DNA of 64,000 nt from Urophycis tenuis (Eukaryota; Chordata; Actinopteri; Gadiformes; Phycidae): NCBI GenBank assembly GCA_036785325.1, contig JAXIVH010000177.1, positions 67,001-131,000 of the forward strand, read 5' to 3'. Under the pieces are notes generated by a model. The model saw only the letters and a list, made by a program, of their open reading frames with translations, searched no databases and was not told the origin of the DNA. The position numbers and the translations under genes are program-made. Below, piece by piece: positions 39,572-51,490 of the stretch (position 1 is its first letter; each line of letters starts with the position of its first letter).

Positions 39572-39922
39572 CTTTGGGCAACGTTTTGATTTTGATGTCA
39601 AACTCTGCTGAAGAACCTTGGGAGAATGAGCAGCTTCTTCTTGAGCGCCCACTCCAAAAACACAGCATGGTGTAGCCATGAAGAACACTTGTGACATGTA
39701 ATTACACCTAACAAGACTAGCCACAAGCACACGCATTCCGATTGTGCCACAGAGACTTGTGGAAGGTCTTGGTGTCTGTGTATCGTTGTACGCAAATGCC
39801 AAGTATGACAACATGAGGGAAATTTGCTCATTAGAAGAGGCGGATGCATGCAACATGAGGCGTCTTGGAGTTTTGATTGTCAAACGCTTGTTTCGTCGAC
39901 TGACTCACACTCAAAATGCACC

Positions 39923-39996
39923 CCTCCCTGGGTGGGCTTGAACCACCAACCTTTCAGTTAACAGCCAAACACGCTGGCCTATTGCGCCACAGAGAC
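39923..39996 (-). tRNA. tRNA-Asn-GTT: tRNA-Asn(GTT), degenerate copy
   Basis: As 600-673, with one further change (CCAAACACGC). Confidence 0.75.
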
Positions 39997-40163
39997 TTGG
40001 GGAAGGTCTCTGTGTCTGTGTATCGTTGTACGCAAATGCCAAGTATGACAACATGAGGGAAATTTGCTCATTAGAAGAGGCGGATGCATGAAACATGAGG
40101 CGTCTTGGAGTTTTGATTGTCAAACACTTGTTTTGTCGACTGGCATATGACTCAAAATGCACC

Positions 40164-40170
40164 CGTCCCT

Positions 40171-40207
<37 letters not shown>

Positions 40208-40237
40208 AAACGCGCTAACCGATTGCGCCACAGAGAC
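40164..40237 (-). tRNA. tRNA-Asn-GTT: tRNA-Asn(GTT), anticodon-stem variant
   Basis: Same U-G variant as 30156-30229. Confidence 0.95.
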
Positions 40238-40416
40238 CTCAGGCTGCTGCTGCTGGTGTCAGTGAATGGCCAAACAAAAAGCTAAGGACGTCAAAAGATG
40301 GCAATTTGATCATTAACTTTGCGTGAAACCCACTGTTGTGGATGTCCAACAGCTGTTGTGTGCTTCCAGATCTGTTTGTGGGTCCGTCCAAACGAACACC
40401 TAAAGAGAGCTTCATC

Positions 40417-40489
40417 GCCCGGCTAGCTCAGTCGGTAGAGCATGAGACTCTTAATCTCAGGGTCGTGGGTTCGAGCCCCACGTTGGGCG
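40417..40489 (+). tRNA. tRNA-Lys-CTT: tRNA-Lys(CTT)
   Basis: No change seen against 1094-1166. Confidence 0.97.
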
Positions 40490-41105
40490 GTTATCTTTGG
40501 GCAGCGTTTTGATTTTGATGTCAAACACTGCTGAAGAACCTTGGGAGAATGAGAATTGATGGTCTTCTTCTTGAGCGCCCACTACAAAAACGCAGTATGG
40601 TGTAGCCATGAAGAAGACTTGTGACATGTAATTACACCTAACAACACTAGCCACAAGCACACGCAGTACGATTGCGCCACAGCGACTTGTGGAAGGTCTT
40701 GGTGTCTGTGTATTATTGTACGCAAATGCCAAGTATAACAACATGAGGGAAATTTGCTGATTAGAAGAGGAGGATGCATGAAACATGAGGTGTCTTGGAG
40801 TTTTGATTGTCAAACGCTTGTTTTGTCGACTGGCATCACACTCAAAATGCATCCGTCCCTGGGTGGGCTTGAACCACCAACCTTTTGAGAAAAAATGAGA
40901 AAACAACAACATTGGTCTGACATGATTCCTTGGATGCGTGAGAAAAATAAAAGTTGATTAAGTAGCACATCAGATAACAGTCTGTACTTTTGGAGTTTAT
41001 CTTAGGAGATCCTGTGTACGTTGTATGGCCATTGTGTCACAAAGCATAGAGAGAATATTCACGGAAAAGTACAGCAAACACCAGCATCATTTGCAAAGAC
41101 TACTA

Positions 41106-41178
41106 TGCCCAATGTGGTGCTCGAACCCACGACCCTGAGATTAAGAGTCTCATGCTCTATCGACTGAGCTAACCGGGC
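41106..41178 (-). pseudogene. tRNA-Lys(CTT) pseudogene
   Basis: Same A61 T-stem break as 1783-1855. Confidence 0.85.
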
Positions 41179-41572
41179 TCAAAATCAACTGCTACGTCGT
41201 GTTTCACAAAGAAACTTTAAAGTCCAAATGAGTTGTTGAAAATTAACCAGAATGCTTTGCATGCCATGTCTTTGGTAGAGTTCACTTGCTCCTTGCAAAG
41301 CTTTCAACTTTAATTTTGAACCCAAACTTTGAATATCTCCTCTGTTAGACTGGTTTTGATAGGTTAAGGGCCACAACACTTCAATAGAAAAATTCTGATC
41401 AATGTTACAAAGGATTGCACTGTCTGTGTGGCAAACAAACAATCAAAGGCTAAGTTATTCTTCACAATATCGTAATATGCGATAGACATGGGTTGCAGGT
41501 GCCCAAGGAGTAGCAAAAGGTCCGGTTGAGATGATTCTGATATTTTTTTGGTTCACAAAAAGCTGGCATCAC

Positions 41573-41646
41573 AGGTACTGCTGGGAGTTGAACCCAGGGT
41601 CTCCTGTTTACAAGACAGGCGCTTTGACCAGCTAAGCCACAGTACC
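41573..41646 (-). tRNA. tRNA-Thr-TGT: tRNA-Thr(TGT)
   Basis: No change seen against 2250-2323. Confidence 0.95.
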
Positions 41647-41768
41647 TCTGCTGTCATAGGGTGAAATTTCTCTGAAATTGGTCCAATGTAGCACTACCTG
41701 ATGTTCGTTAAGAAAGAAAAAACGGCAAGGAAAAGGAATTGAAACAACTGGGAGTCTTACATAAATGC

Positions 41769-41842
41769 AGGTACTGCTGGGATTTGAACCCAGGATCTCC
41801 TGTTTACTAGACAGGCACTTTAACCAGCTAAGCCACAGCACC
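41769..41842 (-). tRNA. tRNA-Thr-AGT: tRNA-Thr(AGT)
   Basis: No change seen against 2446-2519. Confidence 0.96.
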
Positions 41843-42088
41843 ACAGGCACCCAAAGTGAACTGCTGGAGCGAAAAATTGAGAAAAACAACAACAGTGGTC
41901 TGACATGATTCCTTGCATGCGTGAGAAAAATAAAAGTTGATTAAGTAGCACATCAGATAACACTTTGTACTTTTGGAGTTTATCTTAGGAGATCCTGTGT
42001 ACGTTGTATGGCCATTGTGTCACAAAGCATAGAGAGAAGATTGACGGAAAAGTACAGCAAACACCAGCATCATTTGCAAAGACTACTG

Positions 42089-42161
42089 CGCCCAATGTGG
42101 GGCTCGAACCCACGACCCTGAGATTAAGAGTCTCATGCTCTACCGACTGAGCTAACCGGGC
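42089..42161 (-). tRNA. tRNA-Lys-CTT: tRNA-Lys(CTT)
   Basis: No change seen against 2766-2838. Confidence 0.96.
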
Positions 42162-42586
42162 TCAGAATCAACTGGTACGTCGTGTTTCGCAAACAAACTT
42201 TAAAGTCCAAATGAGTTGTTGACAATTAACCATAATGCTTTGCATGCCATGTCTTTGGTAGAGTTCACTTGCTCCTTGCAAAGCTTTCAACTTTAATTTC
42301 GAACCCCAACTGTTCCGGATCAGGATAGCCGAGAAGTCTTAGGCCCTGCAATCAGCTTGCACTCTCCTCTGTTCTTACATTGTGGGATGGAACTGATCTT
42401 AAGGGTGCCCTGCATTGGTCTTGCATCGACTCTGGGTCTAAATCATGGCCGGTGAGAGTTCTACAACTGAAAACCAATGCTTGCCTCCTGCTCCATCTTG
42501 GCTCCCAGAATTGAATTTGTCACACTCAGTTACACCTGTAGACATAAAAGTGTTTGTTGACGACGAGGAGGGTTTTCTTGCACAGT

Positions 42587-42658
42587 TCCTCGTTAGTATA
42601 GTGGTCAGTATCCCCGCCTGTCACGCGGGAGACCGGGGTTCAATTCCCCGACGGGGAG
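42587..42658 (+). tRNA. tRNA-Asp-GTC: tRNA-Asp(GTC)
   Basis: No change seen; T4 terminator kept. Confidence 0.97.
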
Positions 42659-42763
42659 GTAGGGAATTTTACTCAAAGTGAAATTAGTAGATATCGGTGA
42701 TAAAGAAGTAACCTTTCAGTTCCTCAACAACTGCGATCCACGCTGTCCTTGTTGTTGTCACCA

Positions 42764-42846
42764 GTCAGGATGGCAGAGCGGTCTAAGGCGCTGTGTTCAG
42801 TTTGCAGTCTCCTCTGGAGGCGTGTGTTCAAATCCCACTTCTGACA
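42764..42846 (+). tRNA. tRNA-Leu-CAG: tRNA-Leu(CAG), weakened copy
   Basis: T-loop TTCAAAT as in 32757-32839. Confidence 0.8.
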
Positions 42847-43022
42847 TCGTTATTCATGAAATAAAGAATCTGTCAGTGCCTTGCATTGAGCACTGATGTT
42901 TACTGACGAAATTCAATCATGATTCCATGGTATAAGGCTTAGCACTACTTTGGTTTTGGATTTTCCTGAGGAGATGAGCATAATGTAGGCTGCCATTCGC
43001 ACCTTCGGTTTTGCTCTAAGGT

Positions 43023-43105
43023 GTCTGGGTGGCAGAGCGTTCTGTGACGCCAAGATAAGTTCCCAGTCGCCTCTGGAGGTGTGGTTGTGAATCCCACTTG
43101 TGACA
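43023..43105 (+). pseudogene. tRNA-Leu pseudogene
   Basis: Copy of 3701-3783. Confidence 0.85.
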
Positions 43106-43246
43106 CTCATGAGGAATCTGAAGAAAAGGCAAAATCGTGACTTGATCACAACATTACTTTTTACTTTATTGGCCAAAAATATCCCACAGTAATCCTCACA
43201 TACAGTACAATGGGCCCAGGTTGAGGTACAGAACAAATAGGCTGCA

Positions 43247-43300
43247 TGAACACTCGCTCTCGCGTGGCAGGCGAGAATTATACCACGGAACCACCAATGC
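43247..43300 (-). pseudogene. tRNA-Gly(GCC), truncated
   Basis: Copy of 3925-3978. Confidence 0.85.
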
Positions 43301-43431
43301 CTGCTTGTGGGGAGTAAATGACTCAAGACATTTGTCAGTCAAATTACAGAATAGTCACATTCCTGTCTACAACCACCAAAAAATACATACAGTGATTCTA
43401 CATGGCTGGTGCATTGTTTAAATAAATGAAA

Positions 43432-43503
43432 TGCATTGGCCGGGAATCGAACCCGGGTCAACTGCTTGGAAGGCAGCTATGCTCACCACTATACCACCAA
43501 TGC
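43432..43503 (-). tRNA. tRNA-Gly-TCC: tRNA-Gly(TCC), first copy
   Basis: No change seen against 17284-17355. Confidence 0.97.
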
Positions 43504-43859
43504 CGTCAGTAGCAGTTTTCTACCATGAATTCGGCAGCCCGACAACAGCCTGGCACAACCTAGTTTGCCATTAAGCGACAAAGTATATCTGTAGATGTTA
43601 AAGGTGATGTACCTTCTCAATGCTCTAACCACATGATTACCTCTGCAAAACGTTTTTGTTCAACTTATATGTTGCCCAGAGTATAACTGTTTGGATGACA
43701 GCAATGATTGTGACTAGGCATCCTCTGCTTTCGGGAGCCAATTCCTCAATAAGAACCAGCTATTGACTCAAGTTTCACAATCGTTGCTTTAGACCACCTC
43801 TATCCAGTTTAAAAAAAAGACAACTTTGGACCTTCTGATTACTTTCACGGCTTAACCAA

Positions 43860-43930
43860 GGTTTCATGGTGTAATGGTTAGCACGATAGACTCTGAATCC
43901 GAGTTCAAGTCTCGGTGGAACCGTGGAACC
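43860..43930 (+). pseudogene. tRNA-Gln(CTG) pseudogene
   Basis: Same deletion and duplicated 3' end as 17712-17782. Confidence 0.85.
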
Positions 43931-44066
43931 TTCATAGTCAGTACCTGTCAAACCTGTCGCTTGAAAAACCAGTACTTCAAACAATGCTCCGGATTTCTTT
44001 TTAAATACGTTTAATCCGTATCCAATTCAAAACATAAAAAAAATACACTTGATAACAAGAACAGTA

Positions 44067-44148
44067 GATGGGGTGGCCGAGTGGTTAAGGCGATGGACTG
44101 CTAATCCATTGTGCTCTGCACGCGTGGGTTCGAATCCCATCCTCATCG
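44067..44148 (+). tRNA. tRNA-Ser-GCT: tRNA-Ser(GCT)
   Basis: No change seen against 17919-18000. Confidence 0.97.
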
Positions 44149-44454
44149 GATGCATCACTCTAGGTTGTTCGTTTTCAGGTAGAAATGTGATGAAGCATAA
44201 ATACATACAGTGATGCTGCAACCACCAAAAATACATACAGTGATTCTACACATTCTGCCACTGAACCACCAATGCCTGCTTGTGGAGAGTGTTTGACTCA
44301 AGAAATGTGTCAGTCAACTTACAGCATAGACACATTCCTGTCTATAACCACCAAAAAATACATAGTTATCCTACGTAGCTGGTGCATTGCTCTAGATTTC
44401 AATTTTACTTGCATTTAGTACACTTTACAGAATGTACTTGTATCCAGAAATAGC

Positions 44455-44531
44455 AGAAAGGGTCACGGATTGGTTAAAGAGATAGACAATTAATCCTTTT
44501 ATCACGACATGTTCGACTCCCATTCTTATTG
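44455..44531 (+). pseudogene. tRNA-Ser pseudogene
   Basis: Copy of 18293-18369, followed by the CATTGGTGGTATTA patch. Confidence 0.75.
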
Positions 44532-44672
44532 TTTACTTCATTGGTGGTATTACTTACCTTTTTATATAGAATTGTGAGGAATCATAGTCACGTGCCTTTC
44601 TTCCTCAACCAAAAACACGTACAGTGATCATGAAATTCATAAATTGCTGGGGCATTGGTTAAATAAACGAAA

Positions 44673-44744
44673 TGCATTGGCCGGGAATCGAACCCGGGTC
44701 AACTGCTTGGAAGGCAGCTATGCTCACCACTATACCACCAATGC
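44673..44744 (-). tRNA. tRNA-Gly-TCC: tRNA-Gly(TCC), second copy
   Basis: Usual discriminator A. Confidence 0.97.
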
Positions 44745-44906
44745 TGTCAGTAGCAGTTTTCTACCATGAATTCCCCAGCCCGACAAGTCTATGTGTGTGT
44801 TTGTTTCTAAATACAGTGTAAATACAGTGTATTTTAGCACCTACCATTAGATAATCTCCATTATAGGAGTAGCGGTATATAAACGTCCTAGGATCAGTCT
44901 GTATTG

Positions 44907-44921
44907 GTGTTACTTCGGTGC

Positions 44922-44962
<41 letters not shown>

Positions 44963-45000
44963 GGCCAGTTTCTCGCAAATTCGTGAAGCGTTCTATCTTT
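44907..45000 (+). ncRNA. U6: U6-like snRNA gene
   Basis: Same as 4344-4437. Confidence 0.85.
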
Positions 45001-45041
45001 ATCAAGATTTTAGAAAGTATTCAGACCCTTTACTTAGTTTA

Positions 45042-45203
45042 AGAACCTTTGGCAGCAAATACAGCCTCAAGTCTTCTTTGGCATGACGCAACAAAATTTG
45101 CACACCAGGATGTGGGGAGTTTCTGCCATTCTTCTCTGCAGATCCTGTCAAGCTCTGTCCGGTTGGATGGGGACCGTCGGTGGACAGCCTTTTTGTGGTC
45201 TCT
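45042..45203 (-). mobile_element. Tc1-like transposase remnant, unit 10
   Basis: Same remnant as 87-248. Confidence 0.75.
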
Positions 45204-45554
45204 CTTTGGGCAACATTTTGATTTTGATGTCAAACTCTGCTGAAGAACCTTGGGAGAATGAGCAGCTTCTTCTTGAGCGCCCACTCCAAAAACACAGCAT
45301 GGTGTAGCCATGAAGAACACTTGTGACATGTAATTACACCTAACAAGACTAGCCACAAGCACACGCATTCCGATTGTGCCACAGAGACTTGTGGAAGGTC
45401 TTGGTGTCTGTGTATCGTTGTACGCAAATGCCAAGTATGACAACATGAGGGAAATTTGCTCATTAGAAGAGGCGGATGCATGCAACATGAGGCGTCTTGG
45501 AGTTTTGATTGTCAAACGCTTGTTTCGTCGACTGACTCACACTCAAAATGCACC

Positions 45555-45628
45555 CCTCCCTGGGTGGGCTTGAACCACCAACCTTTCAGTTAACAGCCAA
45601 ACGCGCTGGCCTATTGCGCCACAGAGAC
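45555..45628 (-). tRNA. tRNA-Asn-GTT: tRNA-Asn(GTT), degenerate copy
   Basis: Same changes as 600-673. Confidence 0.8.
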
Positions 45629-45795
45629 TTGGGGAAGGTCTCTGTGTCTGTGTATCGTTGTACGCAAATGCCAAGTATGACAACATGAGGGAAATTTGCT
45701 CATTAGAAGAGGCGGATGCATGAAACATGAGGCGTCTTGGAGTTTTGATTGTCAAACACTTGTTTTGTCGACTGGCATATGACTCAAAATGCACC

Positions 45796-45802
45796 CGTCT
45801 CT

Positions 45803-45839
<37 letters not shown>

Positions 45840-45869
45840 AAACGCGCTAACCGATTGCGCCACAGAGAC
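45796..45869 (-). tRNA. tRNA-Asn-GTT: tRNA-Asn(GTT), two-base variant
   Basis: Anticodon-stem U-G variant as 30156-30229. CGTCTCTGGG for CGTCCCTGGG changes acceptor base 69 to A, turning the T4-G69 wobble into a T4-A69 pair. Confidence 0.95.
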
Positions 45870-46048
45870 CTCAGGCTGCTGCTGCTGGTGTCAGTGAATG
45901 GCCAAACAAAAAGCTAAGGACGTCAAAAGATGGCAATTTGATCATTAACTTTGCGTGAAACCCACTGTTGTGGATGTCCAACAGCTGTTGTGTGCTTCCA
46001 GATCTGTTTGTGGGTCCGTCCAAACGAACACCTAAAGAGAGCTTCATC

Positions 46049-46121
46049 GCCCGGCTAGCTCAGTCGGTAGAGCATGAGACTCTTAATCTCAGGGTCGTGG
46101 GTTCGAGCCCCACGTTGGGCG
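46049..46121 (+). tRNA. tRNA-Lys-CTT: tRNA-Lys(CTT)
   Basis: No change against 1094-1166; it does not share the acceptor change of its counterpart at 14268. Confidence 0.97.
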
Positions 46122-46737
46122 GTTATCTTTGGGCAGCGTTTTGATTTTGATGTCAAACACTGCTGAAGAACCTTGGGAGAATGAGAATTGATGGTCTTCT
46201 TCTTGAGCGCCCACTACAAAAACGCAGTATGGTGTAGCCATGAAGAAGACTTGTGACATGTAATTACACCTAACAACACTAGCCACAAGCACACGCAGTA
46301 CGATTGCGCCACAGCGACTTGTGGAAGGTCTTGGTGTCTGTGTATTATTGTACGCAAATGCCAAGTATAACAACATGAGGGAAATTTGCTGATTAGAAGA
46401 GGAGGATGCATGAAACATGAGGTGTCTTGGAGTTTTGATTGTCAAACGCTTGTTTTGTCGACTGGCATCACACTCAAAATGCATCCGTCCCTGGGTGGGC
46501 TTGAACCACCAACCTTTTGAGAAAAAATGAGAAAACAACAACATTGGTCTGACATGATTCCTTGGATGCGTGAGAAAAATAAAAGTTGATTAAGTAGCAC
46601 ATCAGATAACAGTCTGTACTTTTGGAGTTTATCTTAGGAGATCCTGTGTACGTTGTATGGCCATTGTGTCACAAAGCATAGAGAGAATATTCACGGAAAA
46701 GTACAGCAAACACCAGCATCATTTGCAAAGACTACTA

Positions 46738-46810
46738 TGCCCAATGTGGTGCTCGAACCCACGACCCTGAGATTAAGAGTCTCATGCTCTATCGACTGAG
46801 CTAACCGGGC
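46738..46810 (-). pseudogene. tRNA-Lys(CTT) pseudogene
   Basis: Same A61 T-stem break as 1783-1855. Confidence 0.85.
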
Positions 46811-47204
46811 TCAAAATCAACTGCTACGTCGTGTTTCACAAAGAAACTTTAAAGTCCAAATGAGTTGTTGAAAATTAACCAGAATGCTTTGCATGCCATG
46901 TCTTTGGTAGAGTTCACTTGCTCCTTGCAAAGCTTTCAACTTTAATTTTGAACCCAAACTTTGAATATCTCCTCTGTTAGACTGGTTTTGATAGGTTAAG
47001 GGCCACAACACTTCAATAGAAAAATTCTGATCAATGTTACAAAGGATTGCACTGTCTGTGTGGCAAACAAACAATCAAAGGCTAAGTTATTCTTCACAAT
47101 ATCGTAATATGCGATAGACATGGGTTGCAGGTGCCCAAGGAGTAGCAAAAGGTCCGGTTGAGATGATTCTGATATTTTTTTGGTTCACAAAAAGCTGGCA
47201 TCAC

Positions 47205-47279
47205 AGGTACTGCTGGGAGTTGAACCCAGGGTTCTCCTGTTTACAAGACAGGCGCTTTGACCAGCTAAGCCACAGTACC
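47205..47279 (-). tRNA. tRNA-Thr-TGT: tRNA-Thr(TGT), variable-loop insertion
   Basis: Same 1-nt insertion as 15424-15498. Confidence 0.92.
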
Positions 47280-47401
47280 TCTGCTGTCATAGGGTGAAAT
47301 TTCTCTGAAATTGGTCCAATGTAGCACTACCTGATGTTCGTTAAGAAAGAAAAAACGGCAAGGAAAAGGAATTGAAACAACTGGGAGTCTTACATAAATG
47401 C

Positions 47402-47475
47402 AGGTACTGCTGGGATTTGAACCCAGGATCTCCTGTTTACTAGACAGGCACTTTAACCAGCTAAGCCACAGCACC
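47402..47475 (-). tRNA. tRNA-Thr-AGT: tRNA-Thr(AGT)
   Basis: No change seen against 2446-2519. Confidence 0.96.
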
Positions 47476-47721
47476 ACAGGCACCCAAAGTGAACTGCTGG
47501 AGCGAAAAATTGAGAAAAACAACAACAGTGGTCTGACATGATTCCTTGCATGCGTGAGAAAAATAAAAGTTGATTAAGTAGCACATCAGATAACACTTTG
47601 TACTTTTGGAGTTTATCTTAGGAGATCCTGTGTACGTTGTATGGCCATTGTGTCACAAAGCATAGAGAGAAGATTGACGGAAAAGTACAGCAAACACCAG
47701 CATCATTTGCAAAGACTACTG

Positions 47722-47794
47722 CGCCCAATGTGGGGCTCGAACCCACGACCCTGAGATTAAGAGTCTCATGCTCTACCGACTGAGCTAACCGGGC
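47722..47794 (-). tRNA. tRNA-Lys-CTT: tRNA-Lys(CTT)
   Basis: No change seen against 2766-2838. Confidence 0.96.
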
Positions 47795-48219
47795 TCAGAA
47801 TCAACTGGTACGTCGTGTTTCGCAAACAAACTTTAAAGTCCAAATGAGTTGTTGACAATTAACCATAATGCTTTGCATGCCATGTCTTTGGTAGAGTTCA
47901 CTTGCTCCTTGCAAAGCTTTCAACTTTAATTTCGAACCCCAACTGTTCCGGATCAGGATAGCCGAGAAGTCTTAGGCCCTGCAATCAGCTTGCACTCTCC
48001 TCTGTTCTTACATTGTGGGATGGAACTGATCTTAAGGGTGCCCTGCATTGGTCTTGCATCGACTCTGGGTCTAAATCATGGCCGGTGAGAGTTCTACAAC
48101 TGAAAACCAATGCTTGCCTCCTGCTCCATCTTGGCTCCCAGAATTGAATTTGTCACACTCAGTTACACCTGTAGACATAAAAGTGTTTGTTCACGACGAG
48201 GAGGGTTTTCTTGCACAGT

Positions 48220-48291
48220 TCCTCGTTAGTATAGTGGTCAGTATCCCCGCCTGTCACGCGGGAGACCGGGGTTCAATTCCCCGACGGGGAG
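48220..48291 (+). tRNA. tRNA-Asp-GTC: tRNA-Asp(GTC)
   Basis: No change seen against 3265-3336. Confidence 0.97.
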
Positions 48292-48396
48292 GTAGGGAAT
48301 TTTAGTCAAAGTGAAATTAGTAGATATCTGTGATAAAGAAGTAACCTTTCAGTTCCTCAACAACTGCGATCCACGCTGTCCTTGTTGTTGTCACCA

Positions 48397-48479
48397 GTCA
48401 GGATTGCAGAGCGGTCTAAGGCGCTGTGTTCAGTTTGCAGTCTCCTCTGGAGGCGTGTGTTCGAATCCCACTTCTGACA
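48397..48479 (+). tRNA. tRNA-Leu-CAG: tRNA-Leu(CAG), A-box variant
   Basis: Same extra A-box change as 16616-16698. Confidence 0.65.
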
Positions 48480-48655
48480 TCGTTATTCATGAAATAAAGA
48501 ATCTGTGAGTGCCTTGCATTGAGCACTGATGTTTACTGACGAAATTCAATCATGATTCCATGGTATAAGGCTTAGCACTACTTTGGTTTTGGATTTTCCT
48601 GAGGAGATGAGCATAATGTAGGCTGCCATTCGCACCTTCGGTTTTGCTCTAAGGT

Positions 48656-48738
48656 GTCTGGGTGGCAGAGCGTTCTGTGACGCCAAGATAAGTTCCCAGT
48701 CGCCTCTGGAGGTGTGGTTGTGAATCCCACTTGTGACA
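48656..48738 (+). pseudogene. tRNA-Leu pseudogene
   Basis: Copy of 3701-3783. Confidence 0.85.
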
Positions 48739-48879
48739 CTCATGAGGAATCTGAAGAAAAGGCAAAATCGTGACTTGATCACAACATTACTTTTTACTTT
48801 ATTGGCCAAAAATATCCCACAGTAATCCTCACATACAGTACAATGGGCCCAGGTTGAGGTACAGAACAAATAGGCTGCA

Positions 48880-48933
48880 TGAACACTCGCTCTCGCGTGG
48901 CAGGCGAGAATTATACCACGGAACCACCAATGC
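48880..48933 (-). pseudogene. tRNA-Gly(GCC), truncated
   Basis: Copy of 3925-3978. Confidence 0.85.
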
Positions 48934-49064
48934 CTGCTTGTGGGGAGTAAATGACTCAAGACATTTGTCAGTCAAATTACAGAATAGTCACATTCCTGTC
49001 TACAACCACCAAAAAATACATACAGTGATTCTACATGGCTGGTGCATTGTTTAAATAAATGAAA

Positions 49065-49136
49065 TGCATTGGCCGGGAATCGAACCCGGGTCAACTGCTT
49101 GGAAGGCAGCTATGCTCACCACTATACCACCAATGC
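49065..49136 (-). tRNA. tRNA-Gly-TCC: tRNA-Gly(TCC), first copy
   Basis: No change seen against 17284-17355. Confidence 0.97.
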
Positions 49137-49492
49137 CGTCAGTAGCAGTTTTCTACCATGAATTCGGCAGCCCGACAACAGCCTGGCACAACCTAGTTTG
49201 CCATTAAGCGACAAAGTATATCTGTAGATGTTAAAGGTGATGTACCTTCTCAATGCTCTAACCACATGATTACCTCTGCAAAACGTTTTTGTTCAACTTA
49301 TATGTTGCCCAGAGTATAACTGTTTGGATGACAGCAATGATTGTGACTAGGCATCCTCTGCTTTCGGGAGCCAATTCCTCAATAAGAACCAGCTATTGAC
49401 TCAAGTTTCACAATCGTTGCTTTAGACCACCTCTATCCAGTTTAAAAAAAAGACAACTTTGGACCTTCTGATTACTTTCACGGCTTAACCAA

Positions 49493-49563
49493 GGTTTCAT
49501 GGTGTAATGGTTAGCACGATAGACTCTGAATCCGAGTTCAAGTCTCGGTGGAACCGTGGAACC
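49493..49563 (+). pseudogene. tRNA-Gln(CTG) pseudogene
   Basis: Same deletion and duplicated 3' end as 17712-17782. Confidence 0.85.
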
Positions 49564-49699
49564 TTCATAGTCAGTACCTGTAAAACCTGTCGCTTGAAAA
49601 ACCAGTACTTCAAACAATGCTCCGGATTTCTTTTTAAATACGTTTAATCCGTATCCAATTCAAAACATTAAAAAAATACACTTGATAACAAGAACAGCA

Positions 49700-49781
49700 G
49701 ATGGGGTGGCCGAGTGGTTAAGGCGATGGACTGCTAATCCATTGTGCTCTGCTCGCGTGGGTTCGAATCCCATCCTCATCG
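49700..49781 (+). tRNA. tRNA-Ser-GCT: tRNA-Ser(GCT), variable-arm variant
   Basis: Private change CTCTGCTCGCG for CTCTGCACGCG in the variable arm breaks one of its pairs. Otherwise as 17919-18000. Confidence 0.94.
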
Positions 49782-50087
49782 GATGCATCACTCTAGGTTG
49801 TTCGTTTTCAGGTAGAAATGTGATGAAGCATAAATACATACAGTGATGCTGCAACCACCAAAAATACATACAGTGATTCTACACATTCTGCCACTGAACC
49901 ACCAATGCCTGCTTGTGGAGAGTGTTTGACTCAAGAAATGTGTCAGTCAACTTACAGCATAGACACATTCCTGTCTACAACCACCAAAAAATACATAGTT
50001 ATCCTACGTAGCTGGTGCATTGCTCTAGATTTCAATTTTACTTGCATTTAGTACACTTTACAGAATGTACTTGTATCCAGAAATAGC

Positions 50088-50164
50088 AGAAAGGGTCACG
50101 GATTGGTTAAAGAGATAGACAATTAATCCTTTTATCACGACATGTTCGACTCCCATTCTTATTG
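50088..50164 (+). pseudogene. tRNA-Ser pseudogene
   Basis: Copy of 18293-18369. Confidence 0.75.
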
Positions 50165-50301
50165 TTTACTTCTGTTTGAGACTTACCTTTTTATATAGAA
50201 TTGTGAGGAATCATAGTCACGTGCCTTTCTTCCTCAACCAAAAACACGTACAGTGATCATGAAATTCATAAATTGCTGGGGCATTGGTTAAATAAACGAA
50301 A

Positions 50302-50373
50302 AGCATTGGCCGGGAATCGAACCCGGGTCAACTGCTTGGAAGGCAGCTATGCTCACCACTATACCACCAATGC
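50302..50373 (-). tRNA. tRNA-Gly-TCC: tRNA-Gly(TCC), second copy, discriminator T
   Basis: Same discriminator change as 18507-18578. Confidence 0.9.
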
Positions 50374-50516
50374 TGATGAATTCCCCAGCCCGACAAGTCT
50401 ATGTGTGTGTTTGTTTCTAAATACAGTGTAAATACAGTGTATTTTAGCACCTACCATTAGATAATCTCCATTATAGGAGTAGCGGTATATAAACGTCCTA
50501 GGATCAGTCTGTATTG

Positions 50517-50531
50517 GTGTTACTTCGGTGC

Positions 50532-50572
<41 letters not shown>

Positions 50573-50610
50573 GGCCAGTTTCTCGCAAATTCGTGAAGCG
50601 TTCTATCTTT
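50517..50610 (+). ncRNA. U6: U6-like snRNA gene
   Basis: Same as 4344-4437. Confidence 0.85.
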
Positions 50611-50651
50611 ATCAAGATTTTAGAAAGTATTCAGACCCTTTACTTAGTTTA

Positions 50652-50813
50652 AGAACCTTTGGCAGCAAATACAGCCTCAAGTCTTCTTTGGCATGACGCA
50701 ACAAAATTTGCACACCAGGATGTGGGGAGTTTCTGCCATTCTTCTCTGCAGATCCTGTCAAGCTCTGTCCGGTTGGATGGGGACCGTCGGTGGACAGCCT
50801 TTTTGTGGTCTCT
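50652..50813 (-). mobile_element. Tc1-like transposase remnant, unit 11
   Basis: Same remnant as 87-248. Confidence 0.75.
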
Positions 50814-51164
50814 CTTTGGGCAACGTTTTGATTTTGATGTCAAACTCTGCTGAAGAACCTTGGGAGAATGAGCAGCTTCTTCTTGAGCGCCCACTCCAAA
50901 AACACAGCATGGTGTAGCCATGAAGAACACTTGTGACATGTAATTACACCTAACAAGACTAGCCACAAGCACACGCATTCCGATTGTGCCACAGAGACTT
51001 GTGGAAGGTCTTGGTGTCTGTGTATCGTTGTACGCAAATGCCAAGTATGACAACATGAGGGAAATTTGCTCATTAGAAGAGGCGGATGCATGCAACATGA
51101 GGCGTCTTGGAGTTTTGATTGTCAAACGCTTGTTTCGTCGACTGACTCACACTCAAAATGCACC

Positions 51165-51171
51165 CGTCCCT

Positions 51172-51232
<61 letters not shown>

Positions 51233-51238
51233 AGAGAC
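51165..51238 (-). tRNA. tRNA-Asn-GTT: tRNA-Asn(GTT), single recombinant copy
   Basis: Same joint as 19389-19462. Confidence 0.97.
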
Positions 51239-51417
51239 CTCAGGCTGCTGCTGCTGGTGTCAGTGAATGGCCAAACAAAAAGCTAAGGACGTCAAAAGAT
51301 GGCAATTTGATCATTAACTTTGCGTGAAACCCACTGTTGTGGATGTCCAACAGCTGTTGTGTGCTTCCAGATCTGTTTGTGGGTCCGTCCAAACGAACAC
51401 CTAAAGAGAGCTTCATC

Positions 51418-51490
51418 GCCCGGCTAGCTCAGTCGGTAGAGCATGAGACTCTTAATCTCAGGGTCGTGGGTTCGAGCCCCACGTTGGGCG
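51418..51490 (+). tRNA. tRNA-Lys-CTT: tRNA-Lys(CTT)
   Basis: No change seen against 1094-1166. Confidence 0.97.

Larger units (their letters stand above)
39275..44906. repeat. Tandem unit 9 (long, two Asn; 5632 bp)
   Basis: Longest unit. It shares GTTTGTTGACGACG only with unit 3, and the CATTGGTGGTATTA patch only with unit 6. Confidence 0.97.
44907..50516. repeat. Tandem unit 10 (long, two Asn; 5610 bp)
   Basis: Counterpart of unit 4 (shared GGCAACATTTTGATT, Thr(TGT) insertion, Leu A-box change). A small deletion of about 20 bp (CCAATGCTGATGAATTCC) shortens the Gly-U6 spacer before 50517. Confidence 0.97.
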